DNA of 64,000 bases, from positions 1 to 64,000 of the forward strand of contig NZ_AUCW01000014.1 in assembly GCF_000429965.1 (NCBI RefSeq), read 5' to 3'. Within the stretch, counting starts at the first letter, position 1; the number at the start of each line of letters is the position of its first letter. Of the stretch, positions 7,582-16,656 are shown one piece after another. Source of the stretch: Desulfogranum mediterraneum DSM 13871. GTDB taxonomy: Bacteria; Desulfobacterota; Desulfobulbia; Desulfobulbales; Desulfobulbaceae. The notes under the pieces were generated by a model. The model made no database searches, was not told the origin of the DNA, and was given only the letters and a program-made list of their open reading frames with translations. Made by a program: the position numbers and the translations under genes.

Positions 7582-9543
7582 ATGATGAATACCTTTTTAC
7601 TTGCCCTTACCGTCTTATTTGCAGCAGGCCTCTTCCCCCTGTTAAGCTGCCGCCACTTCACCCTGATGAAGGGCGGCTACCTCACCCTTACCGGGGCAGG
7701 TTGCCTGATGGGGCTCTACGCGATCCTGCCTGCCCTGCAGGAGCCGCTGGCGATCCGACTGTTCGCCCACAGCTGGCTTCAGCTCTTCACCCTCTCCTTT
7801 CAACTGAACTCACTCTCGGCCTTCTTCCTGGTCCCGATCTTTGGTATCTGCCCGCTGGCAGCCCTCTACAGCTTCCACTACCTGGACGACCCCAGCCATA
7901 ACATCAGGACAGCGGTCAACCTGTTCTTCTTCAATATCCTGATCATCTCCATGGCCCTGGTGACCACGGCAGACAACATCATCAGCTATGCCCTGGTCTG
8001 GGAGCTGATGTCGCTCTCCTCCTTCTTCCTGGTCATGCACGAGTACCAGAACGAGCCCACCCGCAAGGCAGGCTACATCTATATCATCTTCACCCAGGTG
8101 GGGGCGATGTTCATCTTCGCCACCTTTGCCCTGGCCTACAGCGCGTCCGGCAGCGGCGACTTTACGGCCTTTGCTGCCATCCCGGGCTCGATCAAGCTCG
8201 TGGTCTTCTTCCTGGCCCTGGTCGGCTTCGGCTCCAAGGCGGGCATCTTTCCACTCCACGTCTGGCTGCCCCATGCCCATCCGGCAGCCCCCAGCCATAT
8301 CTCGGCGATCATGTCCGGAGTGATGATCAAGATGGGGATCTACGGCATCCTCCGCCTCTATCTCAGCCTCCGGGTCACGGAGCTGATCTATGGCCAGACC
8401 GTGCTCAGCTTCGGGATCATCTCCGGAATCCTGGGGGTGGTCTATGCCCTGGGCAAGCATGACCTCAAAAAACTGCTGGCCTATCACAGCGTGGAAAACA
8501 TCGGCATCATCCTGATCGGCATGGGCATCGGCATGATCGGAGTGGCCACAGACAACATGGTGATGGCCAGTTTCGGTTTTGCAGGCAGCCTGCTCCATAT
8601 CCTCAACCACTCCATCTTCAAGTCGCTGCTCTTTCTGGGCGCCGGCGCGGTGCTCCAGGGCACCGGCATCAGGCATATCGACCAGCAGGGCGGCCTGATC
8701 AAGCGGATGCCCACCACGGGCAAGACCTTTCTGGTGGGCTCGATCTCCATCTCCGGACTGCCGCCCTTCAACGGCTTTGTCAGCGAGTTTCTGATCTACT
8801 ACGGGGCCTTCCAGGGACTCCTCCTCAACGGTTCCGGCTTCATCTTCTCCATGCTGGCCATACTGGCCCTGGCCATCATCGGCGGACTGGCTGCAGCCTG
8901 CTTTTCCAAGGTGGTGGGGGTGGTCTTCCTGGGCGAACCGCGCACCGAGGCCGCTGCCCGGGCCAGCGAGGCAGGCCGAACCATGACCCTGCCCATGGTG
9001 ATCCTGGCCGGGGCCTGCCTGCTGATCGGCATCCTCCCCGGCCCCTTTGTGCAGATGGTCATGGTCGGCCTGAGCAGTATCCCGGTGCTTAGCCCGGTGG
9101 GAACCGAGGCCGTGGCCCTGCTCAGCAGCAAGCTGGCCCTGGCAGGCCGCCTCTTTTTAGGGGTGCTGCTCTTTGCCCTGCTGCTGCGCAAACTGCTCTA
9201 TCTGCGCAAAGAGATCTCCAGGGGCCCGACCTGGGGCTGCGGTTTTACCCAGCCCTCGGTACGCATCCAGTATACCGGCAGCTCCTATGCCATGAGCATC
9301 ATCGACTTCTTCCGTCCCTTTGTCCAGATCAGGACCAGATACTCCGGGATCAACCGGATCTTCCCGGACCGGGCCAGCTACACCACCCGGGTGGACGATA
9401 TCGCCGAGACCGCCATGGTGGAACGATTCGTCACCCCCCTGCTCTACCTGCTGAGCAAGCTGCGCTGGATCCAGCATGGGCATATTCAACTCTATATTGG
9501 CTACATCATCGTCACCATCATCGCCCTGCTGCTCTTTATCTGA
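7582..9543 (+). CDS. Ehr-like/HyfB-like proton-translocating membrane subunit (NuoL/M family)
   Basis: An antiporter-like membrane subunit of about 653 residues. Key proton-path residues are present: Glu in LVWELMSLSSFF (about 139) and Lys in GFGSKAGIFPLHVWLPHAHP (about 218), followed by SGVMIKMGIYG. The long C-terminal extension with TWGCGFTQPSVRIQYT is typical of HyfB/HycC-type subunits of group 4 hydrogenases rather than NuoL. An open frame extends upstream to 7450, but those 44 residues are Pro/His-rich and hydrophilic. The tandem ATGs at 7582/7585, directly before the first membrane helix, are a better start. First gene of a six-gene set in the order B-C-E-F-G-I. Confidence 0.92.
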   Translation: MMNTFLLALTVLFAAGLFPLLSCRHFTLMKGGYLTLTGAGCLMGLYAILPALQEPLAIRLFAHSWLQLFTLSFQLNSLSAFFLVPIFGICPLAALYSFHYLDDPSHNIRTAVNLFFFNILIISMALVTTADNIISYALVWELMSLSSFFLVMHEYQNEPTRKAGYIYIIFTQVGAMFIFATFALAYSASGSGDFTAFAAIPGSIKLVVFFLALVGFGSKAGIFPLHVWLPHAHPAAPSHISAIMSGVMIKMGIYGILRLYLSLRVTELIYGQTVLSFGIISGILGVVYALGKHDLKKLLAYHSVENIGIILIGMGIGMIGVATDNMVMASFGFAGSLLHILNHSIFKSLLFLGAGAVLQGTGIRHIDQQGGLIKRMPTTGKTFLVGSISISGLPPFNGFVSEFLIYYGAFQGLLLNGSGFIFSMLAILALAIIGGLAAACFSKVVGVVFLGEPRTEAAARASEAGRTMTLPMVILAGACLLIGILPGPFVQMVMVGLSSIPVLSPVGTEAVALLSSKLALAGRLFLGVLLFALLLRKLLYLRKEISRGPTWGCGFTQPSVRIQYTGSSYAMSIIDFFRPFVQIRTRYSGINRIFPDRASYTTRVDDIAETAMVERFVTPLLYLLSKLRWIQHGHIQLYIGYIIVTIIALLLFI

Positions 9544-9605
9544 GGCAAGAGGCGAGCACAGAGAGAAAACAGCCAAGACAAAGCTGCACCCCATCGAGAG
9601 AAACC

Positions 9606-10523
9606 ATGGAATCAACGCTATCACTGGCCATAGCCCTCGTCACGGCCCCGCTTTTCCCGGGCATCATCCTCAAGGTCAAGGCCTTCATGGCCGGTAAAAA
9701 GGGCCCACCGCTCTTGATCAAGTACTTCACCCTGTTCAAGCTCCTGCGCAAGGGCTCGGTCTACAGCGAGAGCAGCAGTTTTATCTTTCCCCTGGGACCG
9801 ACCGTCTCCCTGGCAGCAGCGCTGATGGCCCTGCTCTTCTTCCCCTTTTGTGGGGCCGCACCGCTGGTCTCCTTCCACGGCGACGTGATTGTCCTCTTCT
9901 ACCTGCTGGCCATGGGCCGCTTCTTCACCGTGCTGGCCGCCCTGGATACGGCCTCACCCTTTGAGGGCATGGGAGCCGCCAGGGAGGTCTTCTTCTCCAC
10001 CCTGGCCGAGGTGACCATCTTCACGGTCCTGATCCTGTTCTATCGCCTGAACTCCTCCTTAAGCTTTGCCGAGTATTTCCGGGGGGAGAGTCCCATCTGC
10101 CTGCTGAACACCTCCGGGGCCCTGCTGCTCTTTGTGATCGTCTCCCTGTTCATGGTCCTGCTCACCGAAAACTCCAGGGTGCCGGTGGACGACCCGGCCA
10201 CCCACCTGGAACTGACCATGATCCACGAGGTGATGATCCTTGATCACAGCGGCCCGGACCTGGCCCTGATCGAGCTGGGCTCCTTTTATAAGCTCTTCTT
10301 CTATGCCGCCTTTATCAGCCAGCTCTGCTACCCCTTCCAGCCGGCGGACGGCCCCCTCAACAGCCTGATCTTTTACGGCCTGATCACCCTGATCTATGTG
10401 ACCGTAGGCATCACTGAATCGATCATGGCCCGGCTGAAGATGAACTCCGTGCCCCAGTTCATCCTCACCTCCTTTGCCCTGGTCTTCTTTGCCGCCATCC
10501 TCACCATGGGAGTGTTCCAATGA
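9606..10523 (+). CDS. Ehr-like/HyfC-HycD-like membrane subunit (NuoH family)
   Basis: A 305-residue integral membrane protein with about eight helices. The HycD/HyfC hallmark is near residues 195-220: NSRVPVDDPATHLELTMIHE followed by VMILDHSGPDLALIELG. This NuoH-type subunit anchors the peripheral arm and forms the channel that couples redox chemistry to ion movement in complex I and group 4 hydrogenases. The preceding gene ends 62 bases upstream. The next gene overlaps by 4 bases (ATGA), so translation is coupled. Confidence 0.92.
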   Translation: MESTLSLAIALVTAPLFPGIILKVKAFMAGKKGPPLLIKYFTLFKLLRKGSVYSESSSFIFPLGPTVSLAAALMALLFFPFCGAAPLVSFHGDVIVLFYLLAMGRFFTVLAALDTASPFEGMGAAREVFFSTLAEVTIFTVLILFYRLNSSLSFAEYFRGESPICLLNTSGALLLFVIVSLFMVLLTENSRVPVDDPATHLELTMIHEVMILDHSGPDLALIELGSFYKLFFYAAFISQLCYPFQPADGPLNSLIFYGLITLIYVTVGITESIMARLKMNSVPQFILTSFALVFFAAILTMGVFQ

Positions 10524-11173
10524 TCAACCTGACCGAAATTCTGCTGGTGCTGGTCCTGCTGTCGGTGCTGCTCTCCCTGGGCGCCTCCCGACTGATGGCC
10601 CTGGTCAAGATCATGGCCCTGCAGGGGATCGCGGTCTCGATCATCCCCCTGCTGCTCAAGGGCCACGGCAACCTGGGAGGGAGCGCGATCATCTTCTTCC
10701 AGATCATGATCCTGATCAAGGGGGTGCTGATCCCCAGCCTGCTCTTTACGGCGGTGAAGCGGGTGACCATCAAGCGGGAGATCGAGCCCTTCATCGGCTA
10801 CCACGCCTCCATCCTGGCCGGGCTGTTCATCACCCTGGTCTCGGTGTTCATCAGCAACCATATCCGCATCTCCCTGCCCGAGGGTCATGCCCTGGTACTG
10901 ATCACCGCCATCACCACCATGGCCTCGGGATTCTTCCTGATGATGGCCAGGAGCAAGGCCATCACCCAGGTCATCGGCTACCTGATGCTGGAAAACGGCA
11001 TCTATCTGATCGGCACGGCCCTGACCAAGTACAGCCACATCCTCTATGTGGTCGAATTCGGTGTCCTCCTCGACCTCCTGGTCGGGGTGATGATCATGGG
11101 CATCATCCTCCACAACATCAACAATGCCTTCGATGATGTCGACACCACCCTTCTCGGACGTTTAAAGGACTGA
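10520..11173 (+). CDS. Ehr-like/HyfE-like membrane subunit (NuoK-like)
   Basis: A 217-residue membrane protein matching HyfE-type subunits, which contain a NuoK-like core with extra helices. It is built of repeated hydrophobic segments (LLVLVLLSVLLSL near the start) with GYLMLENGIYLIGTAL around residues 152-168. The Glu in that segment corresponds to the conserved membrane Glu of NuoK-like proteins. It starts inside the end of the NuoH-type gene and is followed 4 bases later by the next antiporter-like subunit. Presence of a HyfE homologue separates this complex from the simpler Ech/Hyc types. Confidence 0.9.
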   Translation: MINLTEILLVLVLLSVLLSLGASRLMALVKIMALQGIAVSIIPLLLKGHGNLGGSAIIFFQIMILIKGVLIPSLLFTAVKRVTIKREIEPFIGYHASILAGLFITLVSVFISNHIRISLPEGHALVLITAITTMASGFFLMMARSKAITQVIGYLMLENGIYLIGTALTKYSHILYVVEFGVLLDLLVGVMIMGIILHNINNAFDDVDTTLLGRLKD

Positions 11174-11177
11174 TACC

Positions 11178-12605
11178 ATGATAGAGCTTATCTTCGTACT
11201 GCCGCTGATCACCGGGCTCCTGCCCCTGGTCATCCCGGCCAACCTGGGGCGGGTGCTGCTCCTGATCACCGCCCTGCTCCACCTCCAGCTGACGGTGATG
11301 GCCTGGCTGGGCAAACTCAGCCCTGCCTTTCCCCACTTCTTCACCCTGGCGCCCGAGGGCCTGCTGATCCTCTCGCTGACCTCCTTCATCTTTGCCTGGA
11401 TCTCGCTCTACGCCTTCTCCTACATGAACGAGACCCAGATCAGCAACAAACCGATCTTCAACTGCTGCATGCTGCTCTTTCTCGGCACCATGTCCATGGT
11501 CACCCTCTCGGACCACCCCATTGTCCTCTGGATCGCCATCGAGGCCACCACCCTGGTGAGCGCACCCCTGATCTTTGTCCATCGCTCCAAAGAGGCCCTG
11601 GAGGCCACCTGGAAATATATCCTGATCTGTTCGGTGGGTATCGCCCTGGCCCTGCTGGGTTGCTTCTTCATCACCCTGGCCATGGATATCGCCAGCACCG
11701 GCGGCCCCTTGAGCTTCAGTTACTTAAACACCATCGCCGACAGCCTCGATCCGCTCTGGCTCAAGGCCGGCTTCATCTTTGTGGTGATCGGCTTCGGTAC
11801 CAAGATGGGACTGGCGCCGATGCACACCTGGCTGCCCGATGCCCACAGCCAGGCCCCGAGTCCGGCCTCGGCCCTGCTCTCCGGCGCCCTGCTCAACTGC
11901 GCCTTTTTAGGGATCTACAAGGTTCACGCCCTGATGACCATCGCCGGCCTGGGCAGCTTCTCCGGCAACGTCCTGATTGCCTTTGGCCTGATCTCCATGC
12001 TGGTGGGCGCCATCTTCATCACCCACCAGCCCGACTACAAGCGGATGCTGGCCTACTCCAGCATCAAGAACATGGGGATCATCTCCTTTGGGGTGGGCAT
12101 CGGCGGCTTTGCCCTCTACGGGGCCTTCCTCCACATGATCCACCACTCGCTCTTAAAGTCCTCCCTCTTCCTCTCGGCCGGCAACATCCTGCTCGGCTTC
12201 GGCACCAAGCGGGTCCAGCGCATCGGCGGGGTCATCCGTCAGTTGCCCAAGACCTTTGTCTCCTTCTTTGCAGGCTTTGTCGGCATCGCCGGGCTGCCCC
12301 CCTTTGGGATGTTTCTCAGCGAGATCATCATCATCATCGGTGCCTTCCAGAACCGGCGCTACCTCTCAATCACCCTCTTCCTCTTCACCCTGACCCTGGT
12401 CTTTGCCGGGGTCGGCCGGGTCTTCATGTCCATGTCCTTTGGCGACATCGTCGAAGAGGTCAAGGTCAGGGAAAAGCCCCTCCGCCTGCTGCCGCCCTAT
12501 GCCCTGCTCCTGGCCTCGGCCCTGCTCTGTATCTGGATGCCTGACTTCGTCTACACCACCATCCTCAACTCCATCCAAATGATCGGAGGCACGATCCATG
12601 GATAA
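11178..12605 (+). CDS. Ehr-like/HyfF-like antiporter-type membrane subunit (NuoN/M family)
   Basis: A 475-residue antiporter-like subunit, the second in the cluster. It shows Glu in LWIAIEATTLVSAP (about 120) and Lys in GFGTKMGLAPMHTWLPDAHS (about 212), the pair expected for proton translocation. After SGALL the residue corresponding to the following Lys of the HyfB-like subunit is Asn (SGALLNC), as seen in some HyfF proteins. Together with the HyfB-like subunit this gives two pump modules, so the complex should translocate ions. Its end overlaps the start of the large-subunit gene by 8 bases. Confidence 0.9.
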   Translation: MIELIFVLPLITGLLPLVIPANLGRVLLLITALLHLQLTVMAWLGKLSPAFPHFFTLAPEGLLILSLTSFIFAWISLYAFSYMNETQISNKPIFNCCMLLFLGTMSMVTLSDHPIVLWIAIEATTLVSAPLIFVHRSKEALEATWKYILICSVGIALALLGCFFITLAMDIASTGGPLSFSYLNTIADSLDPLWLKAGFIFVVIGFGTKMGLAPMHTWLPDAHSQAPSPASALLSGALLNCAFLGIYKVHALMTIAGLGSFSGNVLIAFGLISMLVGAIFITHQPDYKRMLAYSSIKNMGIISFGVGIGGFALYGAFLHMIHHSLLKSSLFLSAGNILLGFGTKRVQRIGGVIRQLPKTFVSFFAGFVGIAGLPPFGMFLSEIIIIIGAFQNRRYLSITLFLFTLTLVFAGVGRVFMSMSFGDIVEEVKVREKPLRLLPPYALLLASALLCIWMPDFVYTTILNSIQMIGGTIHG

Positions 12606-14115
12606 GCTCCTCCAGCTGAAAAACGGCCGCCCCGTCGAGCGCAGTATTATCCCCCAGGTGCCCTATGGGATCTTTTTCAAGACCCTGGCCAACTTCGTGG
12701 CCAACGAGGGCTTTGTGGTCCAGTTCTTTGCCTACGGCTCCGAGACCAAAGGCCGCTACCGGCTGCTGGCCGTGGTCCGCAACACCGAACTCTATGTCAT
12801 CGGCACCGAGGTCGGCACCTCCTTTCAATCGCTGACCAGGGCGGCCAGCGAAAAATTCCATCTCTTTGAGCGCGAAATCGCAGAACAGTACGGAATCAGG
12901 CCCGAGGGACACCCCTGGTTGAAGATGGTCCGCTATCACCCCAACTACAGCGGCGAGGCCGATGTCTTTGCCAACGACTACCAGCAGCCGATCCCGGGCA
13001 ACTACCCCTACTTCCAGGTCAGCGGCGAGGCGATCCACGAGGTGGCGGTGGGGCCGGTCCATGCCGGCATCATCGAACCGGGCCACTTCCGTTTCCAGTG
13101 CGCAGGCGAAGAGGTGCTCCACCTGGAGATCCAACTGGGCTACCAGCACCGCGGGATCGAGCGATTGATCCCCACCCTGCCTCAGAAGCGGCTGCCCCTG
13201 ATCGCCGAATCCATTGCCGGAGATACCACCATCGGCCACAACCTCTGTCTCTGCCAGGCCCTGGAGGGCTTGGCCGGACTCAGCGTCAGCCCCGGGGCCG
13301 CTGTGGTTCGGACCATTGCCCTGGAGCTGGAACGGCTCTGCAACCACATCGGTGATCTCGGCGCCCTCAGCCAGGACGTGGCCTTTACCCCGCCGGCCGC
13401 CTATTTCGGCAGGATCCGGGGCGACTTCCTCAACCTGCTCCAGGTGCTCAGCGGCAACCGCTTCGGCAAGGGCCTGATTCGACCGGGCGGGGTCTGCTAC
13501 CCCATGGCTGAGGAACAACGGGGCTTGATCCTGGACAAATTATCCGAAATCATCCCGGAGATCGAACATGTCTGTGACCTGCTCTTTTCCGCGCACACGG
13601 TCCAGGCCCGCTTCGAACACACCGGCACCGTCTCCAGCGAGATGGCCCGGGAGCTGGGCCTGGTGGGCTATGCCGGCAGGGCCTGCGGCCTGCCCTATGA
13701 CGCCCGGGTGGTCTTTCCCACCGAATGCTATCGCCAGCTGCCCGGCAACTGCAACCAACTGACCCGGGGTGACGTCAACAGCCGGGCCACGGTGCGCAGG
13801 GAGGAGATCAGCCACTCCCTGGACCTGATCCAGCTGCTCCTGGACCAGAGGGCGACCGAGGCCGTGCCGGTTAAGATCGAGGAACACGGGCTGGCCCCCA
13901 ACTCCCTGGTGGTCACCATCAACGAGGGCTGGAGGGGAGAGCTCTCCCACTGTCTGCTCACCGATGATCAGGGCCGGATCGAACGCTACAAGATCAAAGA
14001 CCCCTCCTTCCACAACTGGACCGGCCTGGCCATGTCCCTGAGGAACCAGGAGATCTCCGACTTCCCGCTCTGCAACAAGAGCTATAACCTCTCCTACTGC
14101 GGTTTTGATCTCTAA
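12598..14115 (+). CDS. NiFe-hydrogenase-like large subunit without NiFe ligands (Ehr-like/HyfG-like, NuoC-NuoD fusion)
   Basis: A 505-residue protein fusing a NuoC-like domain (about 1-150, with EREIAEQYGIRPEGHP) to a hydrogenase-large-subunit/NuoD-like domain (QLGYQHRGIERLI at about 180). In true group 4 hydrogenases the first metal motif reads RxCGxCxxxH; here the aligned stretch is SIAGDTTIGHN (about 204-214), with both cysteines replaced and only the His kept. The C-terminal motif DPCxxC is also absent; the end reads CNKSYNLSYCGFDL. All four Ni-Fe-binding cysteines are therefore missing, as in NuoD and in the energy-converting hydrogenase-related (Ehr) complexes. This subunit should not make or consume H2; its substrate is unknown. 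Confidence 0.9.
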   Translation: MDKLLQLKNGRPVERSIIPQVPYGIFFKTLANFVANEGFVVQFFAYGSETKGRYRLLAVVRNTELYVIGTEVGTSFQSLTRAASEKFHLFEREIAEQYGIRPEGHPWLKMVRYHPNYSGEADVFANDYQQPIPGNYPYFQVSGEAIHEVAVGPVHAGIIEPGHFRFQCAGEEVLHLEIQLGYQHRGIERLIPTLPQKRLPLIAESIAGDTTIGHNLCLCQALEGLAGLSVSPGAAVVRTIALELERLCNHIGDLGALSQDVAFTPPAAYFGRIRGDFLNLLQVLSGNRFGKGLIRPGGVCYPMAEEQRGLILDKLSEIIPEIEHVCDLLFSAHTVQARFEHTGTVSSEMARELGLVGYAGRACGLPYDARVVFPTECYRQLPGNCNQLTRGDVNSRATVRREEISHSLDLIQLLLDQRATEAVPVKIEEHGLAPNSLVVTINEGWRGELSHCLLTDDQGRIERYKIKDPSFHNWTGLAMSLRNQEISDFPLCNKSYNLSYCGFDL

Positions 14116-14187
14116 GTACCCTCTAACGCCCCTTACAAGGTACCCTGGCGGGCCGAATCACCTCAAGAACTCTACCTGGTTGCTACC

Positions 14188-14931
14188 ATGCTCAAGATCA
14201 TCCGAAATAAACTCGAACAGGGATGCAAGACCTCCGGCTACCCCAAGGAGGGCCTCAACCTCTATCAACGCTACCGGGGGATGCCGATCATCGATCCGCA
14301 GTGCAGCAGGGAAATCATCGAGCAGTGCGCCGCCCTCTGTCCCCAGGAGGCCATTGACGTTGCCGAAAAGAGCATCGACCTGGGGCGATGTACCTTCTGC
14401 GGTCAGTGCGCCGGGGTGGCAGATGGCGCCTTTGTCCGCTTCAGCCAGAACTTTGAGCTGGCCACGGCCCGGCGGGAGGAGCTGATCACCACCGGAGAGC
14501 TGCCCGAGCTGGCCGAGCACAGCAGCCAGCACTTCAAGAAGCTCTTTGGCCGCTCCCTCCAGCTCCGCCAGGTCTCTGCCGGCGGCTGCAACTGCTGCGA
14601 GGCAGACACCAACGTCCTCAACACCCCCTTCTTTGACCTCTCCCGTTTTGGGATCGACTTTGTGGCCTCGCCCAGGCATGCGGACGGGATCCATGTCACC
14701 GGCCCCATCTCCCGCAACATGGAACAGGCTCTGGTGGACACCTATACAGCCGTCCCCTCCCCCAAGGTGGTCATCGCCGGCGGCTGCTGCGCCATCTCCG
14801 GCGGCCCCTTTAGCGGCAGCGAGGCCATCGTGGGCGAACTCAACCGCATCATCCCGGTGGACCTCTATATACCGGGCTGTCCACCCCACCCCCTGACCAC
14901 CCTCCACGCCCTGCTCAGCTACTTTAAGTGA
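14188..14931 (+). CDS. Ferredoxin-domain/NuoB-like small subunit fusion (Ehr-like/HyfI-like)
   Basis: A 247-residue fusion. The N-terminal part is ferredoxin-like (about 35-85). It has CAALCP and then CTFCGQC, enough for one complete [4Fe-4S] cluster (three Cys of the second motif plus the Cys-Pro of the first). The other cluster lacks ligands: the first motif is not CxxCxxC and the second has no final Cys-Pro. The C-terminal NuoB/HyfI-like domain keeps GGCNCCE (about 131), GGCCAISGG (about 197) and PGCPP (about 230), the ligands of the proximal cluster beside the active site. It lies 72 bases after the large-subunit gene and closes the cluster. Separate ferredoxin and small-subunit genes are the rule in E. 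coli hyf. Confidence 0.88.
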   Translation: MLKIIRNKLEQGCKTSGYPKEGLNLYQRYRGMPIIDPQCSREIIEQCAALCPQEAIDVAEKSIDLGRCTFCGQCAGVADGAFVRFSQNFELATARREELITTGELPELAEHSSQHFKKLFGRSLQLRQVSAGGCNCCEADTNVLNTPFFDLSRFGIDFVASPRHADGIHVTGPISRNMEQALVDTYTAVPSPKVVIAGGCCAISGGPFSGSEAIVGELNRIIPVDLYIPGCPPHPLTTLHALLSYFK

Positions 14932-15031
14932 TCCCTGTTCAGGATGCTCCTGCGGCTTCTCCGCGGCTCGCCCTGAGCAAGGAGGCCACGGCGCACCCTG
15001 AACCTTTCCCAGGTGGCGTGACACTCTGCAA

Positions 15032-15060
15032 TTGACAAGCCTGCCCCTGTTGTACTACAA
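15032..15060 (+). promoter_or_regulatory. Candidate sigma-70 promoter for the diguanylate cyclase
   Basis: TTGACA at 15032-15037 is followed by TACTAC (15-base spacing) or CTACAA (17-base spacing). The ATG is at 15096. The -35 match is perfect; the -10 is ambiguous. Confidence 0.4.
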
Positions 15061-15095
15061 CGAGGGACCAGATAAATATTCAACACCAGGCTGGC

Positions 15096-16505
15096 ATGCG
15101 CATCACCCGTAAGGTATTTACTGATTTAGCCCTTTTTATGATGGCATTCGGCTTGGCCATCGGTACGGTCTTCCCATTTTTCATCGTTCTCCTGGGGGTA
15201 CCTGCTCAGATAGCCTTCACGCCCACCTTTTTCAGCGCCTGCATCTCTGCAGGCCTGATAGCCGGGCTGGTGAATTACAGTATCTCCAGGAAGGTGGTCG
15301 GTGAACGGCTGCAGACCCTGAGCAGGGTCGGCCAGCAGATGCGGACACTCGCCCAAAACATGCGCAGCGAGCAGGATCTCTCCTCCAACTCGATGCCGGC
15401 CAGTGTGGCAGAACTGAAAGATCTCTGCGGTGAAAGGGGATGCCATATCAAGGTGGACTCTGACGATGAGTTCGGCAAGAGTGCCGAGGCCTTCAACCTG
15501 CTGGCCGAGACGCTCAGCCTGACCATCTCCACGGAAAGGGCTGCCCACTCTTTCAGCAACATGCTCTCCAACCACCTTGACCTGGAGCCCCTTGCCAAGG
15601 TGGCCATCCGCCAGTTGATGGAGTTCACGGATTCAACCGGCGGACTCCTGGCCGTTGTAGACCAGGGGCTGCTCAAGCTTGCCGCCTGTGAGGTGATCGC
15701 CAATGGGGACGAGGTTATCCAGAGTTCCCTGATCAAAGAGGCTGTCAACAGCAGGAAGCGACAGCTGATCAACCTCCCCGAAGATTGTCTGATCACCGTG
15801 GATCACGTGGTCGGCACCCACCAGGCCAGACACATCATCGTTGAGCCGGCAATCTACAAGGGGGTGGCCCTGGGGGTCATGGTACTGGTTGCCGAGCAAG
15901 CCTATGGACAGGAGATCCTCCATCGCCTCACCATGTTTCGCTTAGACCTGGGATTGGCTCTGAACAACTCCCTAACCCACGGCCGAATGCGGGTATTGGC
16001 CACCCTTGATCCACTCACAGAAATTTATAATCGGGGTTTTGGCCTGAAACGTCTCCATGAGGAATATTCACGTGCGGTCAGGGCAGATACTCCCATCGGG
16101 CTGATCATCTTTGACATCGACGATTTCAAACAGATCAACGATACCTACGGACACCTGTTGGGGGACCGGGTACTGGTAAGTGTGGTTAAAAGTGCCAGGA
16201 GGATGCTGCGTGAGGGAGATATCCTCATCCGTTATGGTGGTGAAGAGTTCCTGGTCATTCTGCCAGGTGCCAACCTGGATGATGTGGGCCAGGTCGCAGA
16301 ACGAATCAGGCGTGCAGTGGCGGATATGACGATTATGGAGGGAGAACATGCCATTCGCCAGACCATCAGCCTGGGCGGGGTATCCCACCCACACCTCAAT
16401 GTCTCCCATGAAGAGATCCTGGTCCGCCATGCAGACGCCTCTCTCTACTATGCCAAGCGATCAGGCAAGAATCGGGTGGAACTGGACCGCAACCCGCTGC
16501 ACTGA
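15096..16505 (+). CDS. Membrane diguanylate cyclase (GAF-like and GGDEF domains)
   Basis: A 469-residue protein. Two N-terminal membrane helices (about 8-32 and 40-62) are followed by a HAMP-like linker (about 65-150), a GAF-like region (about 160-300) and a C-terminal GGDEF domain. The active-site motif is RYGGEEFLVIL (about 376), a functional GGEEF form. A product-inhibition I-site RxxD (REGD) sits five residues before it. It should make cyclic di-GMP at the membrane. It is separated from the Ehr-like genes by 164 bases with its own candidate promoter and is probably independent of them. No GEMM c-di-GMP riboswitch is seen upstream. Confidence 0.93.
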   Translation: MRITRKVFTDLALFMMAFGLAIGTVFPFFIVLLGVPAQIAFTPTFFSACISAGLIAGLVNYSISRKVVGERLQTLSRVGQQMRTLAQNMRSEQDLSSNSMPASVAELKDLCGERGCHIKVDSDDEFGKSAEAFNLLAETLSLTISTERAAHSFSNMLSNHLDLEPLAKVAIRQLMEFTDSTGGLLAVVDQGLLKLAACEVIANGDEVIQSSLIKEAVNSRKRQLINLPEDCLITVDHVVGTHQARHIIVEPAIYKGVALGVMVLVAEQAYGQEILHRLTMFRLDLGLALNNSLTHGRMRVLATLDPLTEIYNRGFGLKRLHEEYSRAVRADTPIGLIIFDIDDFKQINDTYGHLLGDRVLVSVVKSARRMLREGDILIRYGGEEFLVILPGANLDDVGQVAERIRRAVADMTIMEGEHAIRQTISLGGVSHPHLNVSHEEILVRHADASLYYAKRSGKNRVELDRNPLH

Positions 16506-16656
16506 TTCTGTCTCCTGAAACCCGCTCCAGTCAACAGAGGAGTCGATGGCAGCCACCTCCCTGTTTGGCCCCTGCCGCTTCAGGGCAGGCTGCAGCAGTA
16601 CGGCCATTGTTGAAAAACCGAACTCCTGGACAGGGAGCGTGCTGGACTTTTTTTGG

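Noticed and set aside
12598-14115. Active [NiFe] hydrogenase (formate hydrogenlyase HyfG)
   Set aside because: The gene order suggests Hyf, but both cysteine motifs for NiFe binding are missing and no maturation protease or formate dehydrogenase gene is present in the window.
14932-15095. c-di-GMP (GEMM) riboswitch before the diguanylate cyclase
   Set aside because: No GEMM-I conserved blocks; only a candidate sigma-70 promoter is seen.
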